From: an uncultured Bacteroidales bacterium
Lineage (GTDB): Bacteria; Bacteroidota; Bacteroidia; Bacteroidales; Bacteroidaceae
DNA: 64,000 nt
Direction: 5' to 3'
Assembly (NCBI GenBank): GCA_902779085.1
Contig: CACYZY010000003.1
Coordinates: forward strand, 1-64,000
Shown here: positions 27,651 to 36,969 of the stretch, piece by piece
How positions within the stretch are numbered: position 1 is the stretch's first letter
Layout: every line of letters begins with the position of its first letter
Notes under the pieces: model-generated
Database searches by the model: none
The model's input: only the letters and a program-made list of their open reading frames with translations
Told to the model about the DNA's origin: nothing
Program-made: the position numbers and the translations under genes

Positions 27651-28460
27651 TCAAGAAAAAGATTGGGGAATACGTGAGTATTTCTCTTTCTTTTTTATGT
27701 AATAGTATTGTCCTTTCTTGCGAGTATCCCAATAGTTTATCGCATGTTTGGGACACACATGATAGCAAGCCAGACAATTGGTACAACTCCCGTCATGATG
27801 CCAATAAGGCAGTACTGATTCTCTATCCATGCTTATGTTGCCTACAGGACAGGCATTGGCACATTTCATACAATGAATACACAGCTCTGCATCCACTTTA
27901 AAAGGTTTATCAGTTATCAGCCAGCGATTAAAAGGCATACCCAATATATAAGTTTTGATGTAGGGTAGTGTACCTTTAAAAATCAGCTCCTTGCCAGTAT
28001 GTCGTTCTTTGATAAGTTCGATAAAACTCTTCAAATCCTCACTCGCCTTTGATAACTTTCGTTTTACCATTTCTTTAGAGTCAGTTTTGAACCCAGGCAA
28101 ACACACATAACTCTCAGGCATGGTGAGTGAGAATACACTGTCGGCATGCATTCCTTTGCTGTGCAACTTCTTCTGAAACTCCCTCATGCATTGCCCTATG
28201 TCGTCGCCACATGTAGTGAGTGCATAGCAGTAGTGTCCCTCAGCATTGATTACCATACGGCTGATAAAGTTACGCACAATCTTTGGGGGCATCCATCCAT
28301 GTGTGGGGAAACAAAAGCCCAAGCGTTCGTTCTCCTCCAGCACATAATGGCAATTACCTTTCATTTCTTCTGGAATGAATAGCAAGCGTTCACCAGTTGC
28401 TTGCGCCAATTGCTGTGCAGCCCATCGTGTATTTCCTGTCCCTGAGAAATAAAAAATCAT
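27651..28460 (-). CDS. EFR1-type flavodoxin/ferredoxin fusion
   Basis: 269 residues. An N-terminal flavodoxin-like domain starts FYFSGTGNTRWAAQ (FMN phosphate loop). The C-terminus has two [4Fe-4S] motifs: CIHCMKCANACPVG and CTNCLACYHVCPKHA. The EFR1 family carries low-potential electrons in the cytosol. It stands alone between the MFS and SIMPL genes. Confidence 0.9.
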   Translation of the reverse strand: MIFYFSGTGNTRWAAQQLAQATGERLLFIPEEMKGNCHYVLEENERLGFCFPTHGWMPPKIVRNFISRMVINAEGHYCYALTTCGDDIGQCMREFQKKLHSKGMHADSVFSLTMPESYVCLPGFKTDSKEMVKRKLSKASEDLKSFIELIKERHTGKELIFKGTLPYIKTYILGMPFNRWLITDKPFKVDAELCIHCMKCANACPVGNISMDRESVLPYWHHDGSCTNCLACYHVCPKHAINYWDTRKKGQYYYIKKKEKYSRIPQSFS

Positions 28461-28503
28461 GTTAGTTCAGCAAACTTGAAATGATATCAAGACAAAAACT
28501 ATC

Positions 28504-28530
28504 ATCCCCCCCCACATAGTGTGGAGGGAT
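28504..28530 (-). terminator. Terminator hairpin of the SIMPL operon
   Basis: A GC-rich imperfect stem (atccctccacac / gtggggggggat on the minus strand) is followed by gatagttttt. It lies about 10 bp past the stop of the SIMPL gene. Confidence 0.6.
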
Positions 28531-28540
28531 GCATACTAAC

Positions 28541-29236
28541 TTAGTCCTTAAGTGAGTAAGTAACGGTTGTTACCACTCTCAGTTTCTTGATGTAAGGTGT
28601 TGTCTCATCACGGTCCTCAATGGAGAAGGTACCCTGTGTTGCCTGCATGATGCCACCAAGACGGCTGTTGCTGTTCTCTGCAAATTGCAAAGCAGCTTGT
28701 TCAGCGTTCTTGATTGCTTCCTGCATCATTTTCAGTTTCATCTCCTGGAACTCAGTGAAGTCATAATTGATGTAACCCTCATCAATGGCTATGCCTTGAT
28801 TCAGTAATTCTCCTATTTTGCCAGAAGCCTTTCTAACCTCATCCACTTTCTTGGTTTTCACTGTAATGCTGGCAGTCATCTGATAACGGTAAGGTGATTT
28901 GTTCTCGCTCCACATGTTGCTGTTTCTGTCATACACAGTAGGAGAGTTCATCGTAATTTCGTCTTCACTCAAACCATTTTCTTTGATGAAACGAACGATG
29001 ATGTCACGTGTTCTGTTCACACTCTGGTAAAGTGTAGGCAGATCGTTGCCCTGTTGTGAGAAGCTCAGTGGCCAAGTTACGGTATTGGCAGGCACCTCAT
29101 TCTCAGAGAGCCCCTTCACTGTTACCTGTCTATCCTTGTTTACGAAATTGTCAATGCCTGCTTTCAGGCAGTAACCCAATACTACGAGGCCTAATGCAAT
29201 AATCGCAGCCTCAATAATTTTGTTTCCTTTTTCCAT
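28541..29236 (-). CDS. SIMPL-domain (DUF541) membrane-anchored protein
   Basis: 231 residues. One N-terminal membrane segment (AAIIALGLVVLGYCL) is followed by a SIMPL domain: VTVKGLSENEVPANTVTW, DEITMNSPTVYDRN and PYRYQMTASITVKT. This domain is periplasmic and of unclear biochemical role, with links to stress and membrane integrity in other bacteria. It is the last gene of the operon, 7 bp after the nucleotidyltransferase gene. Confidence 0.9.
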   Translation of the reverse strand: MEKGNKIIEAAIIALGLVVLGYCLKAGIDNFVNKDRQVTVKGLSENEVPANTVTWPLSFSQQGNDLPTLYQSVNRTRDIIVRFIKENGLSEDEITMNSPTVYDRNSNMWSENKSPYRYQMTASITVKTKKVDEVRKASGKIGELLNQGIAIDEGYINYDFTEFQEMKLKMMQEAIKNAEQAALQFAENSNSRLGGIMQATQGTFSIEDRDETTPYIKKLRVVTTVTYSLKD

Positions 29237-29243
29237 AGTAACA

Positions 29244-29996
29244 TTAATTATTTAATTCATAATACTCATTTGCTTTTTGCAATGTCTCTGGTTTGCCTAT
29301 ATCAAACCAAGTAATGTCTTTCAACTCATATCCCTGCAAGTGCAATTCTTGACATACTGACAAGTAGAACGGTATGATTGAGAACTTGCCTTGCCACTCA
29401 GTACTTTCACCCATATACTTAAAAATGGTGGGCGATATGACGTGAATACCCTCGAAAGCCAATTCTCTGTGCAGTTGTGGATTCACAATGAACCCCTCGG
29501 GTTTTACCTCACCTGTTGTGTGGTTCATCCATCCGTGCAAACGCATGTCTTTGCCGAATAACAACTTGCGGGTAGTGATGCGGTCGCTTACCAGCAAGGT
29601 GGCATCGGCTCCACTCTGCGCATGTGTATCATACACCTGTTTCAGGTCTATGTCGCTCAAAATATCCACGTTGTGCACCAAAAACGGCTCGTCACCTTCT
29701 AGTAATTGTTTTGCTTTCAAAATACCTCCACCAGTATCTAATAACTCGTCACGCTCGTCACTGATGTGAATATCCATTCCAAAGTTGTCGTTTTGTCGCA
29801 AGAAATCGATGATCTGCTGCCCGAAATGATGAATGTTGATCGTCACATCATTAAAGCCTGCCTCTTTCAGTCGTAACAATGTGCGTTGCAACATGGGAAC
29901 ACCACCTACGGGCACCAGTGCCTTGGGCATTCTGTCAGTGATAGGTCTTAACCTTGACCCAATCCCAGCAGCAAATATCATCGCCTTTTTAGTCAT
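29244..29996 (-). CDS. Sugar-1-phosphate nucleotidyltransferase (MurU-like)
   Basis: 250 residues from the ATG at 29996, which gives the conserved start TKKAMIFAAGIGSRLRPIT. An upstream in-frame start would overlap the previous gene by about 65 bp and adds no conserved sequence. The motifs AGxGxRLrPxT and PKALVPVGGVPML are those of NTP_transferase enzymes. LVHNVDILSDIDL gives the metal Asp. Next to an AmgK-like kinase it resembles MurU, which makes UDP-MurNAc from MurNAc-1-phosphate in wall recycling. A mannose- or glucose-type enzyme is possible. It starts 4 bp after the kinase gene. Confidence 0.85.
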   Translation of the reverse strand: MTKKAMIFAAGIGSRLRPITDRMPKALVPVGGVPMLQRTLLRLKEAGFNDVTINIHHFGQQIIDFLRQNDNFGMDIHISDERDELLDTGGGILKAKQLLEGDEPFLVHNVDILSDIDLKQVYDTHAQSGADATLLVSDRITTRKLLFGKDMRLHGWMNHTTGEVKPEGFIVNPQLHRELAFEGIHVISPTIFKYMGESTEWQGKFSIIPFYLSVCQELHLQGYELKDITWFDIGKPETLQKANEYYELNN

Positions 29997-30000
29997 TACT

Positions 30001-31425
30001 TTAATTTTTTGCTGGCAATGTTTGTTGGATGTTTTGCTCTCTGTGTATGAGGTTGATTTCCACCCCAAATTTCTCGTTCAGGTGTTCCGCCAAATGTTGG
30101 GCTGCATACACAGAACGGTGTTGTCCGCCAGTACATCCGAAACACACAGACAAGTTGGTGAATCCACGCTCCATATATCGTTTTACTGATGAATCCACCA
30201 GTGCATAAACATGCTTCAAGAAAGTAAGAATTTCTCCATCTTCTTCCAAAAAAAGTATCACAGGCTTGTCCAAACCGATAAACGGTTTATAACGATCATA
30301 CTTGCCTGGGTTATTGATGGCACGACAGTCAAACACATAACCACCACCATTACCAGTAGTATCATCGGGAATTCCTTTTTTATATGCAAAGCTCATTACC
30401 TTTACTACCAACGGTTTCTTTTGCTGGTCCTTAAACTGTTTTAGTTCAGTAAGCTGTTGCAGCACTTCGCACAAGTAAGGATATTCAGGGTAGGGGTGTT
30501 GGAGCAGTTGTCTAAGGTTCTCCATCGCAAATGGAATGCTTTGCATAAAGTGAGGCTTCTTCTCGAAATAGCCCCTGAAACCGTATGCTCCTAATACCTG
30601 CATTGTGCGGAACAGTACGAAGTGGCGCAACTGTGAATAGAACTCCGCTTCGTCAATTTCTCGATATACTCTTAAAGCATCTAAGTATTCCTGCAATAAT
30701 TCTTGACGAAGACTTTCTGGATAGTTGGCCTTAGCTTGCCATAAGAACGAAGCAACATCATAATAGAATGGCCCTTTCCTGCCTCCTTGAAAATCAATCA
30801 GCCATGGTTCACCATCCTTTATCATCACGTTTCTGCTTTGGAAGTCCCGATACATGAATGTGTCTGAAGAACTCTTCAATAATACCTGAGCCATGCGTTG
30901 GAAATCATCCTCCAGCAGGTTTTCCTGAAAAACCAGTCCGGTGGCTTTCAGAAAACAATATTTAAAGTAGTTCAAATCCCACAAAATGCTACGCTCATTA
31001 AACTCTGCCTGTGGATAGCACACACTGAAGTCTAGTCCTTCGGCACCTCTGAATTGCACCTTTGCCAGTAGTCGCATTGTTTTCTTCAGTAGTGTCTTTT
31101 CATCGTCGCTAAACTGATGCGTTAATCGCCCTTTCTCAATGGCCTTGAACAATAGCAAGTCGCCTAGATCTTCTTGAATATAGTACATCTGGTCTTTGCT
31201 TACGCCCACCACCTCAGGCACAGGCAGTCCCTTTTTCTTGAAATGTTTAGCCATACTGAGAAAAGCATGGTTCTCTTCAAATGATTCGCCTTTAACGCCA
31301 ATCAGTGTAGGCTGCCCTTTCAAGCGGAAATACAGACGGTTAGAGCCAGAAGATGGCATTTCTTCTATAGCTTCAGGCTCATGTCCAGTATAGGTAATAT
31401 ATAATTGTTTGAGTTCTTCGTTCAT
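30001..31425 (-). CDS. Phosphotransferase (AmgK-like) fused to RapZ C-terminal domain
   Basis: 474 residues in two domains. Residues about 1-330 are an aminoglycoside-phosphotransferase/choline-kinase fold with FMYRDFQSRNVMI (catalytic loop) and WLIDFQGGRKG (metal Asp), as in the anomeric MurNAc/GlcNAc kinase AmgK. Residues about 340-474 match the C-terminal domain of RapZ: SFAYKKGIPDD, FDCRAINNPG and GCTGGQHRSVYAAQHL. In E. coli that domain senses glucosamine-6-phosphate and controls GlmS through a small RNA. The fusion ties amino-sugar salvage to a possible amino-sugar sensor. The adjoining nucleotidyltransferase would complete a MurNAc recycling route. Domains are clear; the role is inferred. 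Confidence 0.85.
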   Translation of the reverse strand: MNEELKQLYITYTGHEPEAIEEMPSSGSNRLYFRLKGQPTLIGVKGESFEENHAFLSMAKHFKKKGLPVPEVVGVSKDQMYYIQEDLGDLLLFKAIEKGRLTHQFSDDEKTLLKKTMRLLAKVQFRGAEGLDFSVCYPQAEFNERSILWDLNYFKYCFLKATGLVFQENLLEDDFQRMAQVLLKSSSDTFMYRDFQSRNVMIKDGEPWLIDFQGGRKGPFYYDVASFLWQAKANYPESLRQELLQEYLDALRVYREIDEAEFYSQLRHFVLFRTMQVLGAYGFRGYFEKKPHFMQSIPFAMENLRQLLQHPYPEYPYLCEVLQQLTELKQFKDQQKKPLVVKVMSFAYKKGIPDDTTGNGGGYVFDCRAINNPGKYDRYKPFIGLDKPVILFLEEDGEILTFLKHVYALVDSSVKRYMERGFTNLSVCFGCTGGQHRSVYAAQHLAEHLNEKFGVEINLIHREQNIQQTLPAKN

Positions 31426-31478
31426 CGTTTACTAAAATCATACTCCATCTTCCCAAAACAAAAGAGGAAGTGAGTATG

Positions 31479-31784
31479 TTATTTTTGTTCATTTTTGATG
31501 AGTTCAAATAATCGTTGCATCATAACGCGGTGATCCACCAACAAGTCCCAGATGCCATCTTCGCTCAATACACCACGACGCAGTTTAGTAGGCAGCAAAC
31601 CTTCTTCTTCAGCTTTTAAGTCGGCTTTCCACTCATCACTGCCCAGATACTTGTTCAGCACTTTTACGTCAGAGTTCACCAAGTCCCATTCATCGAGCGC
31701 ATACTCCATAGATTTCAGTACTTTTTTAGCTCTGCGCATGCGCTTCTCCATATCCTTTATGCGGTTCACATTTTCGTTGATCAT
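31479..31784 (-). CDS. DUF4298 family protein
   Basis: 101 residues, helical, with the family pattern NRIKDMEKRMRRA, LNKYLGSDEWKADL and LRRGVLSEDGIWDLL. The function is unknown. It is the probable first gene of the operon with the kinase-RapZ fusion, 53 bp upstream of it. Confidence 0.82.
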   Translation of the reverse strand: MINENVNRIKDMEKRMRRAKKVLKSMEYALDEWDLVNSDVKVLNKYLGSDEWKADLKAEEEGLLPTKLRRGVLSEDGIWDLLVDHRVMMQRLFELIKNEQK

Positions 31785-31887
31785 AGTTCCTCCGCGACTA
31801 GTTAATATTTATGGTACAAAGATAATAGATATTTTTCTTTTTTAGTATATTTGCAGCGAAATCATTCACGAAATAAAATTATTAAAA

Positions 31888-32592
31888 ATGAAGACAGTAT
31901 TGATTACGGGTGCCAACAAAGGCATCGGTTTTGGTGTGGCTAAACACCTTGGACTATCAGGTTGGCAAATTATTATTGGTGCACGTGACAAAACCCGAGC
32001 AGATGCTGCTATTGAGCAATTAACATTGTTAGGAATCAAAGCGTTAGGATGGATTAATATTGAATTGTCCGATCAGACAAATCTTGCAGAAGCAGCCCAA
32101 AAGATTATTGACAACTATCCTGATTTGTCACTTTTGGTTAATAATGCAGGTATTCCTGGTGACATGAGTGTTGATAGCTTACATACCGAAATGGACGATA
32201 TCAAGAAAACAGTCGATGTCAATTTTATTGGTACGTTTTACTTTACCAAACTGTTGATACCTCTGTTGACGAAGAATCACGGGAGGATTGTCAATATTAC
32301 TGTTCCTTCCGAAATCAGTCCTTACTGGCATCCGTTAGCTTATGTGGCAAGTAAGGCTGCACAGAATGCTATGATGGGAGTACTGGCTATGGAATTCAAG
32401 CAAAATAATAAGCCACTTGAGATTTTCTCAGTGCATCCAGGGCCCACCACTACCGACCTCAATGGCAACATGGCGCTTCCTGGATTCCACGACATCGATA
32501 CTGTAGGTATCAAGTTTGCTGAACTCATCAACGATGGTTGTAGTCATCAAGGAGAGTTCATAGAGCTTTATCCGATAGTAAAAGAAGATTAA
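31888..32592 (+). CDS. Short-chain dehydrogenase/reductase
   Basis: 234 residues, classical SDR: TGANKGIGFG (cofactor loop), NNAGIPGD, and YVASKAAQNA (Tyr/Lys pair). The usual catalytic Ser falls within VNITVPSEIS. It reduces or oxidises an unidentified carbonyl/alcohol with NAD(P)H in the cytosol. It starts an apparent operon with a lipoprotein esterase (17 bp on) and a thioesterase. Confidence 0.92.
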   Translation: MKTVLITGANKGIGFGVAKHLGLSGWQIIIGARDKTRADAAIEQLTLLGIKALGWINIELSDQTNLAEAAQKIIDNYPDLSLLVNNAGIPGDMSVDSLHTEMDDIKKTVDVNFIGTFYFTKLLIPLLTKNHGRIVNITVPSEISPYWHPLAYVASKAAQNAMMGVLAMEFKQNNKPLEIFSVHPGPTTTDLNGNMALPGFHDIDTVGIKFAELINDGCSHQGEFIELYPIVKED

Positions 32593-32609
32593 AACATAAA
32601 TATTTGATT

Positions 32610-34157
32610 ATGAAAAAAGTTTTGTTGTTCTGTATGGTTGCTTTGGCCATGGTGGCCTGCAATTCTCAGCCTAAGACGCCAGGCTTGGTAGAAGTGACTG
32701 GTGGTTTAGTGCAAGGTGTTGTTGAAGATGATATGATGATCTTCAAAGGTATTCCTTTTGCTGCTCCACCTGTGGGCGACTTGCGTTGGAAAGCTCCTCA
32801 GCCCGTTATTCCTTGGGAAGGTGTTCGCGATGCCAGCGAGTTTGGCCCTAGTCCTTTGTCCAGCATGGGTTTCCCAAAAGATGCTAGCGAAGACTGTCTT
32901 TACCTCAATGTTTGGACGCCAGCTAAGACAATGAAAGAGAAGTTGCCTGTGATGGTGTGGATTTATGGAGGTGGTTTCTCTATGGGTACCTCCTCATTCT
33001 ATGATGGTGCACCTATTGCTCGTGAGGGAGTAGTACTGGTTACTATCAACTACCGCGTAGGCAAGTTGGGTTATTTTGCACATCCTGCACTGAGTGCTGA
33101 GAATCCTCAGCATGTATCAGGAAACTATGGTATCTTGGATCAGATCGCTGCACTGCAATGGGTAAAGGATAATATCGCTTCTTTTGGTGGTGACCCAGCC
33201 AAGGTGACCATCTTTGGTGAGTCAGCAGGAGGTATATCTGTCAGCATGCTATGTGCTTCACCTTTAGCAAAAGGACTCTTCCGCGGTGCTATCTCTCAGA
33301 GTGGTAGCTCATTTGGTCCTATCAGACCTAAGTCATATCCGGGTGAGAATATGAAGTCGTTGCAGCAGGTCGAAAAGGAAGGTGTCGAGTATGGTGAGTC
33401 TGTAGGTGCTACAACAGCTGAAGCCCTCCGTGCTTTGGAGCCTTCTGAGCTGAGCCGTCAGACAGTAGTAACAGGTGGCGCTTGGCCTTGTGTAGATGGT
33501 TATGTCATTCCTGACGATCAGTATAAGACGTATGAGGCAGGCAATTATAATGATGTGGCTTTGCTCATCGGCTATAATGCTGACGAGGGCGACAGCTTCG
33601 GATTTACTGAAGATCCTAAAGAACATGTTGCTGCTACACGCGAGCGTTACGAAGACTTTGCTGACAAATTGCTGGCTGTCTATCCGTTAGTAGATGGTAA
33701 AGTAGAAAAAGCTACCCGTGATTTAGGACGTGACTCTGCTTTTGGTTGGGGCACATGGGTATGGGGACGCTTGCAGAACCAAACTGGTAAGCAACCCGTT
33801 TATATGTACTATTTCGATCAAGACCCAATGTATCCAGAAGGAGATCGCCGTTATGGTCATCGTTCACCACACGGACAGGATGTCAACTTTGTATTCCAGA
33901 ACTTACAGCCAGGCAACAATCCTACCGATCAGGCGTTGGCTAAGTATATGTTGAAGTACTGGACCAATTTTGCCAAGTATTGCAATCCTAATGGTGAGCA
34001 GAACGATCCTGCACTCCCTGTATGGCCACTTTTCAAGAACGAAAACTCTGAAGTGATGGTTCTTACAGGAGAAGGTCCACATCCTGCTCCCGTAGCTTCT
34101 GAAGCTGCTATGTGGGTATTGAATGACTACTTTGCTTGGCGCAGGTCACAAGAATAA
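32610..34157 (+). CDS. Type-B carboxylesterase, lipoprotein
   Basis: 515 residues from the ATG at 32610. The lipoprotein signal ends LAMVACNSQ (Cys17). The alpha/beta hydrolase shows the oxyanion loop WIYGGGFSMG, the nucleophile elbow FGESAGG, and the SEDCLYLNVWTP signature of carboxylesterase type B. The catalytic His is in HRSPHGQDVNF. It would hydrolyse esters at the envelope, possibly feruloyl or acetyl groups from plant material (inference). Confidence 0.92.
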   Translation: MKKVLLFCMVALAMVACNSQPKTPGLVEVTGGLVQGVVEDDMMIFKGIPFAAPPVGDLRWKAPQPVIPWEGVRDASEFGPSPLSSMGFPKDASEDCLYLNVWTPAKTMKEKLPVMVWIYGGGFSMGTSSFYDGAPIAREGVVLVTINYRVGKLGYFAHPALSAENPQHVSGNYGILDQIAALQWVKDNIASFGGDPAKVTIFGESAGGISVSMLCASPLAKGLFRGAISQSGSSFGPIRPKSYPGENMKSLQQVEKEGVEYGESVGATTAEALRALEPSELSRQTVVTGGAWPCVDGYVIPDDQYKTYEAGNYNDVALLIGYNADEGDSFGFTEDPKEHVAATRERYEDFADKLLAVYPLVDGKVEKATRDLGRDSAFGWGTWVWGRLQNQTGKQPVYMYYFDQDPMYPEGDRRYGHRSPHGQDVNFVFQNLQPGNNPTDQALAKYMLKYWTNFAKYCNPNGEQNDPALPVWPLFKNENSEVMVLTGEGPHPAPVASEAAMWVLNDYFAWRRSQE

Positions 34158-34186
34158 TCATCTTTTGCGAAATAAAAGAGAAAACA

Positions 34187-34588
34187 ATGGATGTAATAGA
34201 ATTAATGAATCGTGATAAGTTTGCAGCAAATGCGGGTTGTAAGATCACTGAGGTGGATGCCAACCATGCGGTAGCTGAGATGACCGTTACTACTGATCAT
34301 CTGAATGGCGGTGGAGTGTGTCAAGGTGGTGCGCTCTTCACGTTGGCTGATTTGGCGATTGCTGCTTTGGTGAACAGTGGTGGTAAGCTTACCTTTGGCA
34401 TCAGCAACACTGTCATCTTTGCTTCGAGTGCTCAATTGGGCGACCATCTGAGGGCTGAAGCAGTATGGGTGACTGACCATCCGAAAATACCTTCCGCAGA
34501 GGCAAGAGTGACCAATCAAGATGGGCGACTCATTTGCCATATTACAGGGATGGGATATCGGAAGATTACAACTCCGCCTGCAAAATAA
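34187..34588 (+). CDS. PaaI-family hotdog thioesterase
   Basis: 133 residues from the ATG at 34187; an in-frame upstream start overlaps the esterase gene and lacks conservation. The hotdog signature GGGVCQGGALFTLADLA is present, with the catalytic Asp in the helix. It hydrolyses acyl- or aryl-CoA thioesters in the cytosol. Last gene of the run, followed by a strong terminator. Confidence 0.9.
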   Translation: MDVIELMNRDKFAANAGCKITEVDANHAVAEMTVTTDHLNGGGVCQGGALFTLADLAIAALVNSGGKLTFGISNTVIFASSAQLGDHLRAEAVWVTDHPKIPSAEARVTNQDGRLICHITGMGYRKITTPPAK

Positions 34589-34605
34589 CAACGATTTGAT
34601 AAACA

Positions 34606-34640
34606 ATAAAGGCTGCTTCGAAAGAGCAGCCTTTATTTAT
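34606..34640. terminator. Intrinsic terminator
   Basis: A 12-bp stem (ataaaggctgct / agcagcctttat) followed by ttat, between the thioesterase and the convergent S9 peptidase. Confidence 0.8.
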
Positions 34641-34759
34641 TGATTCTGTGCCAAATAATTCAGCGTCTACTTTTGTTTCAATAGCAGCACTATTTGTGTT
34701 CTAGTGCCAAATATACAGCACCTGATTTTGCTTCAGCGTCATCAATCTTCAGCACTTGT

Positions 34760-36871
34760 TTATTTCTTCAACCACTTGTCGAGCCATTCGAAGAAGGTAC
34801 GTTGCCACAAGATACCATTCTGAGGTTTCAATACCCAGTGATTCTCGTCTGGATAGATCAACAGCTCAGCAGGTACGCCACGCATGATGGCAGCATCGAA
34901 AGCCGACATAGCCTGGTTGGCCAGAATGCGGTAGTCGCGTTCACCATGAATGCAGAGGATAGGAGTGTCCCACTTGTCGATGAAGAGGTGAGGTGAGCTT
35001 GCATAAGTCTTCTGTGCCACCTTGTTCTGCTTATCCCAGTACGGACCACCCAGATCCCAGTTCACAAACCATTTCTCTTCTGTCTCGAGATACTGCATAT
35101 CTACGTTGAAGATACCATCGTGGGCAATGAATGCCTTGAAACGCTTGTTGTGATTACCAGCCAGCCAATATACAGAGAAACCACCAAACGATGCACCCAC
35201 ACAACCCAGACGGTCAGCATCAACATAAGGTTCTTTAGCCACTTCATCGATAGCAGTCAGGTAGTCCTTCATGCACTGACCCATATAGTCACCACTGATA
35301 GCCTCGTTCCACTCGTTGCCGAATCCAGGCAAACCACGACGGTTAGGTGCTACGATGATATAGTCGTTGGCAGCCATCATCTGGAAATTCCAACGGTAGC
35401 TCCAGAACTGGCTTACAGGACTTTGTGGACCACCCTCGCAGAACAGCAGGGTAGGATACTTCTTGTTAGGATCGAACTGAGGAGGATAGATTACCCACAC
35501 CAGCATATCCTTGTTGTCGGTGGTCTTTACCCAACGGCCTTCCACCTTACCCATCTCCAACTGGTCGTAGATAGCCTGGTTCTCGAAAGTTATCTGTTTC
35601 ACTTCAGCAAAAGCTTCTCCTGGACGTACCTTATCTAACTGATAAATCTCATCGCCCATCATCATGCTATGACGCTTGGTCAACAACTTGTCACCACAAA
35701 GAGCCAACGTGCCGAAATCGTAGTCGCCCTCAGTCAACTTCGTCAACTTGTCGCCATTAGCGATATCTATATTATATATATGAGTCTGTCCGTGCCAAAC
35801 GCCCGTAAAGTAGAAACCCTTCGAGTTGTTGTCCCAGATAAACTCATCCACATTGCTCTCGAAAGCCTTGCTCACGAAACGTTTCTCACCCGTCTGCAGG
35901 TTCATGATAAACAAACGGTTCTGGTCGCTCTCGTATCCATCATGTTCCATACTCTGCCAAGCGATGTACTGACCATCAGGTGAGTACTGTGGATTGGTGT
36001 CATAACCCATGATCTCAGGACAGATATTTTGGGTCTGCTTGGTTGCGAGGTCATAGATAAAGATATCAGAGTTGGTAGAGATAGCATACTCCAAGCCCGT
36101 CTTCTTGCGACAGGTATATGCAATCTGCTTGCCGTCAGGACTCCACGCCAACTGCTCCATACCTCCAAAAGGCTTCATCGGACTCTCGTAAGGTTCGCCC
36201 TCCAGAATATCTGTAACATTCTCAAGACCGTTGTTGAAGTCGGCCACAAAGGGATGGGGAGCAGTAGTCACCCATTCATCCCAATGCTTGTACATCAAGT
36301 CAGTAATGATGCGACCAGAGGCTTTAGGCAGATCAGGATATTTGTCGACTGTGCTGGCCACCGTCTTTACCTGACTCACGAAAAGCACCTTGCTTTCGTC
36401 TGGCGAGAAGGCAAAGCCCTCGATGTCGCCGTCATAGTTGGTGAGCTGCTTGCGGCCAGACCCATCGGCATTCATCTCCCAGATTTGACTGCTTCCACTT
36501 TCGCTACTCAGGAAACGCAACTTACCGTCTTTGGTCCACACCACGTTGCTCTCGCCCTTAGGTGTGTGGGTAATCTGCTGGTTATCACTGCCGTCGGCAT
36601 TCATAACGAACACCTCAGAGTTGCTCTTGTTCTGTGGCACGCTGTAGTAGCTCACTGTATAAGCCACCTTCGTACCATCTGGAGATACAGCCATTCCGCC
36701 AATACGTCCCATTGCCCACAGCGCCTCGGGAGTCATGCGCTTATTGCTGATATTCAGCTCTGTTGTGCGACCAATGATCTCCTCATTTGTCTCACCTGCA
36801 GGCTGTGTGCCACCGTTACATGCGGCTAATGTCAATACTGCTGACATAATCAATAGATTGGTTTTCTTCAT
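34760..36871 (-). CDS. S9-family (prolyl oligopeptidase/DPP-like) peptidase, lipoprotein
   Basis: 703 residues. The lipoprotein signal ends LTLAACNGG. Residues about 45-440 form a WD40-like/TolB beta-propeller (repeated SPDGxxIAY units). The C-terminal alpha/beta hydrolase has GASFGGF (nucleophile Ser), a HGERDYRI region with the Asp, and DENHWVLKP (His). It cleaves short peptides, probably dipeptides, at the envelope. Bacteroidales such as Prevotella depend on such dipeptidyl peptidases for peptide uptake. It is divergent from the GH51 gene. Confidence 0.93.
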   Translation of the reverse strand: MKKTNLLIMSAVLTLAACNGGTQPAGETNEEIIGRTTELNISNKRMTPEALWAMGRIGGMAVSPDGTKVAYTVSYYSVPQNKSNSEVFVMNADGSDNQQITHTPKGESNVVWTKDGKLRFLSSESGSSQIWEMNADGSGRKQLTNYDGDIEGFAFSPDESKVLFVSQVKTVASTVDKYPDLPKASGRIITDLMYKHWDEWVTTAPHPFVADFNNGLENVTDILEGEPYESPMKPFGGMEQLAWSPDGKQIAYTCRKKTGLEYAISTNSDIFIYDLATKQTQNICPEIMGYDTNPQYSPDGQYIAWQSMEHDGYESDQNRLFIMNLQTGEKRFVSKAFESNVDEFIWDNNSKGFYFTGVWHGQTHIYNIDIANGDKLTKLTEGDYDFGTLALCGDKLLTKRHSMMMGDEIYQLDKVRPGEAFAEVKQITFENQAIYDQLEMGKVEGRWVKTTDNKDMLVWVIYPPQFDPNKKYPTLLFCEGGPQSPVSQFWSYRWNFQMMAANDYIIVAPNRRGLPGFGNEWNEAISGDYMGQCMKDYLTAIDEVAKEPYVDADRLGCVGASFGGFSVYWLAGNHNKRFKAFIAHDGIFNVDMQYLETEEKWFVNWDLGGPYWDKQNKVAQKTYASSPHLFIDKWDTPILCIHGERDYRILANQAMSAFDAAIMRGVPAELLIYPDENHWVLKPQNGILWQRTFFEWLDKWLKK

Positions 36872-36969
36872 TGTTAAAAAGATGATTTTAGTTTTTATGA
36901 TGCGAAGATAATGAAAATATCGCTATTAATACTTATATTTGTTCATTGAATTAACAAAACAGACGTTTT

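Noticed and set aside
36029..36829. 266-codon open frame opposite the S9 peptidase
   Set aside because: Antisense shadow; the sense propeller repeats and signal peptide explain the region.
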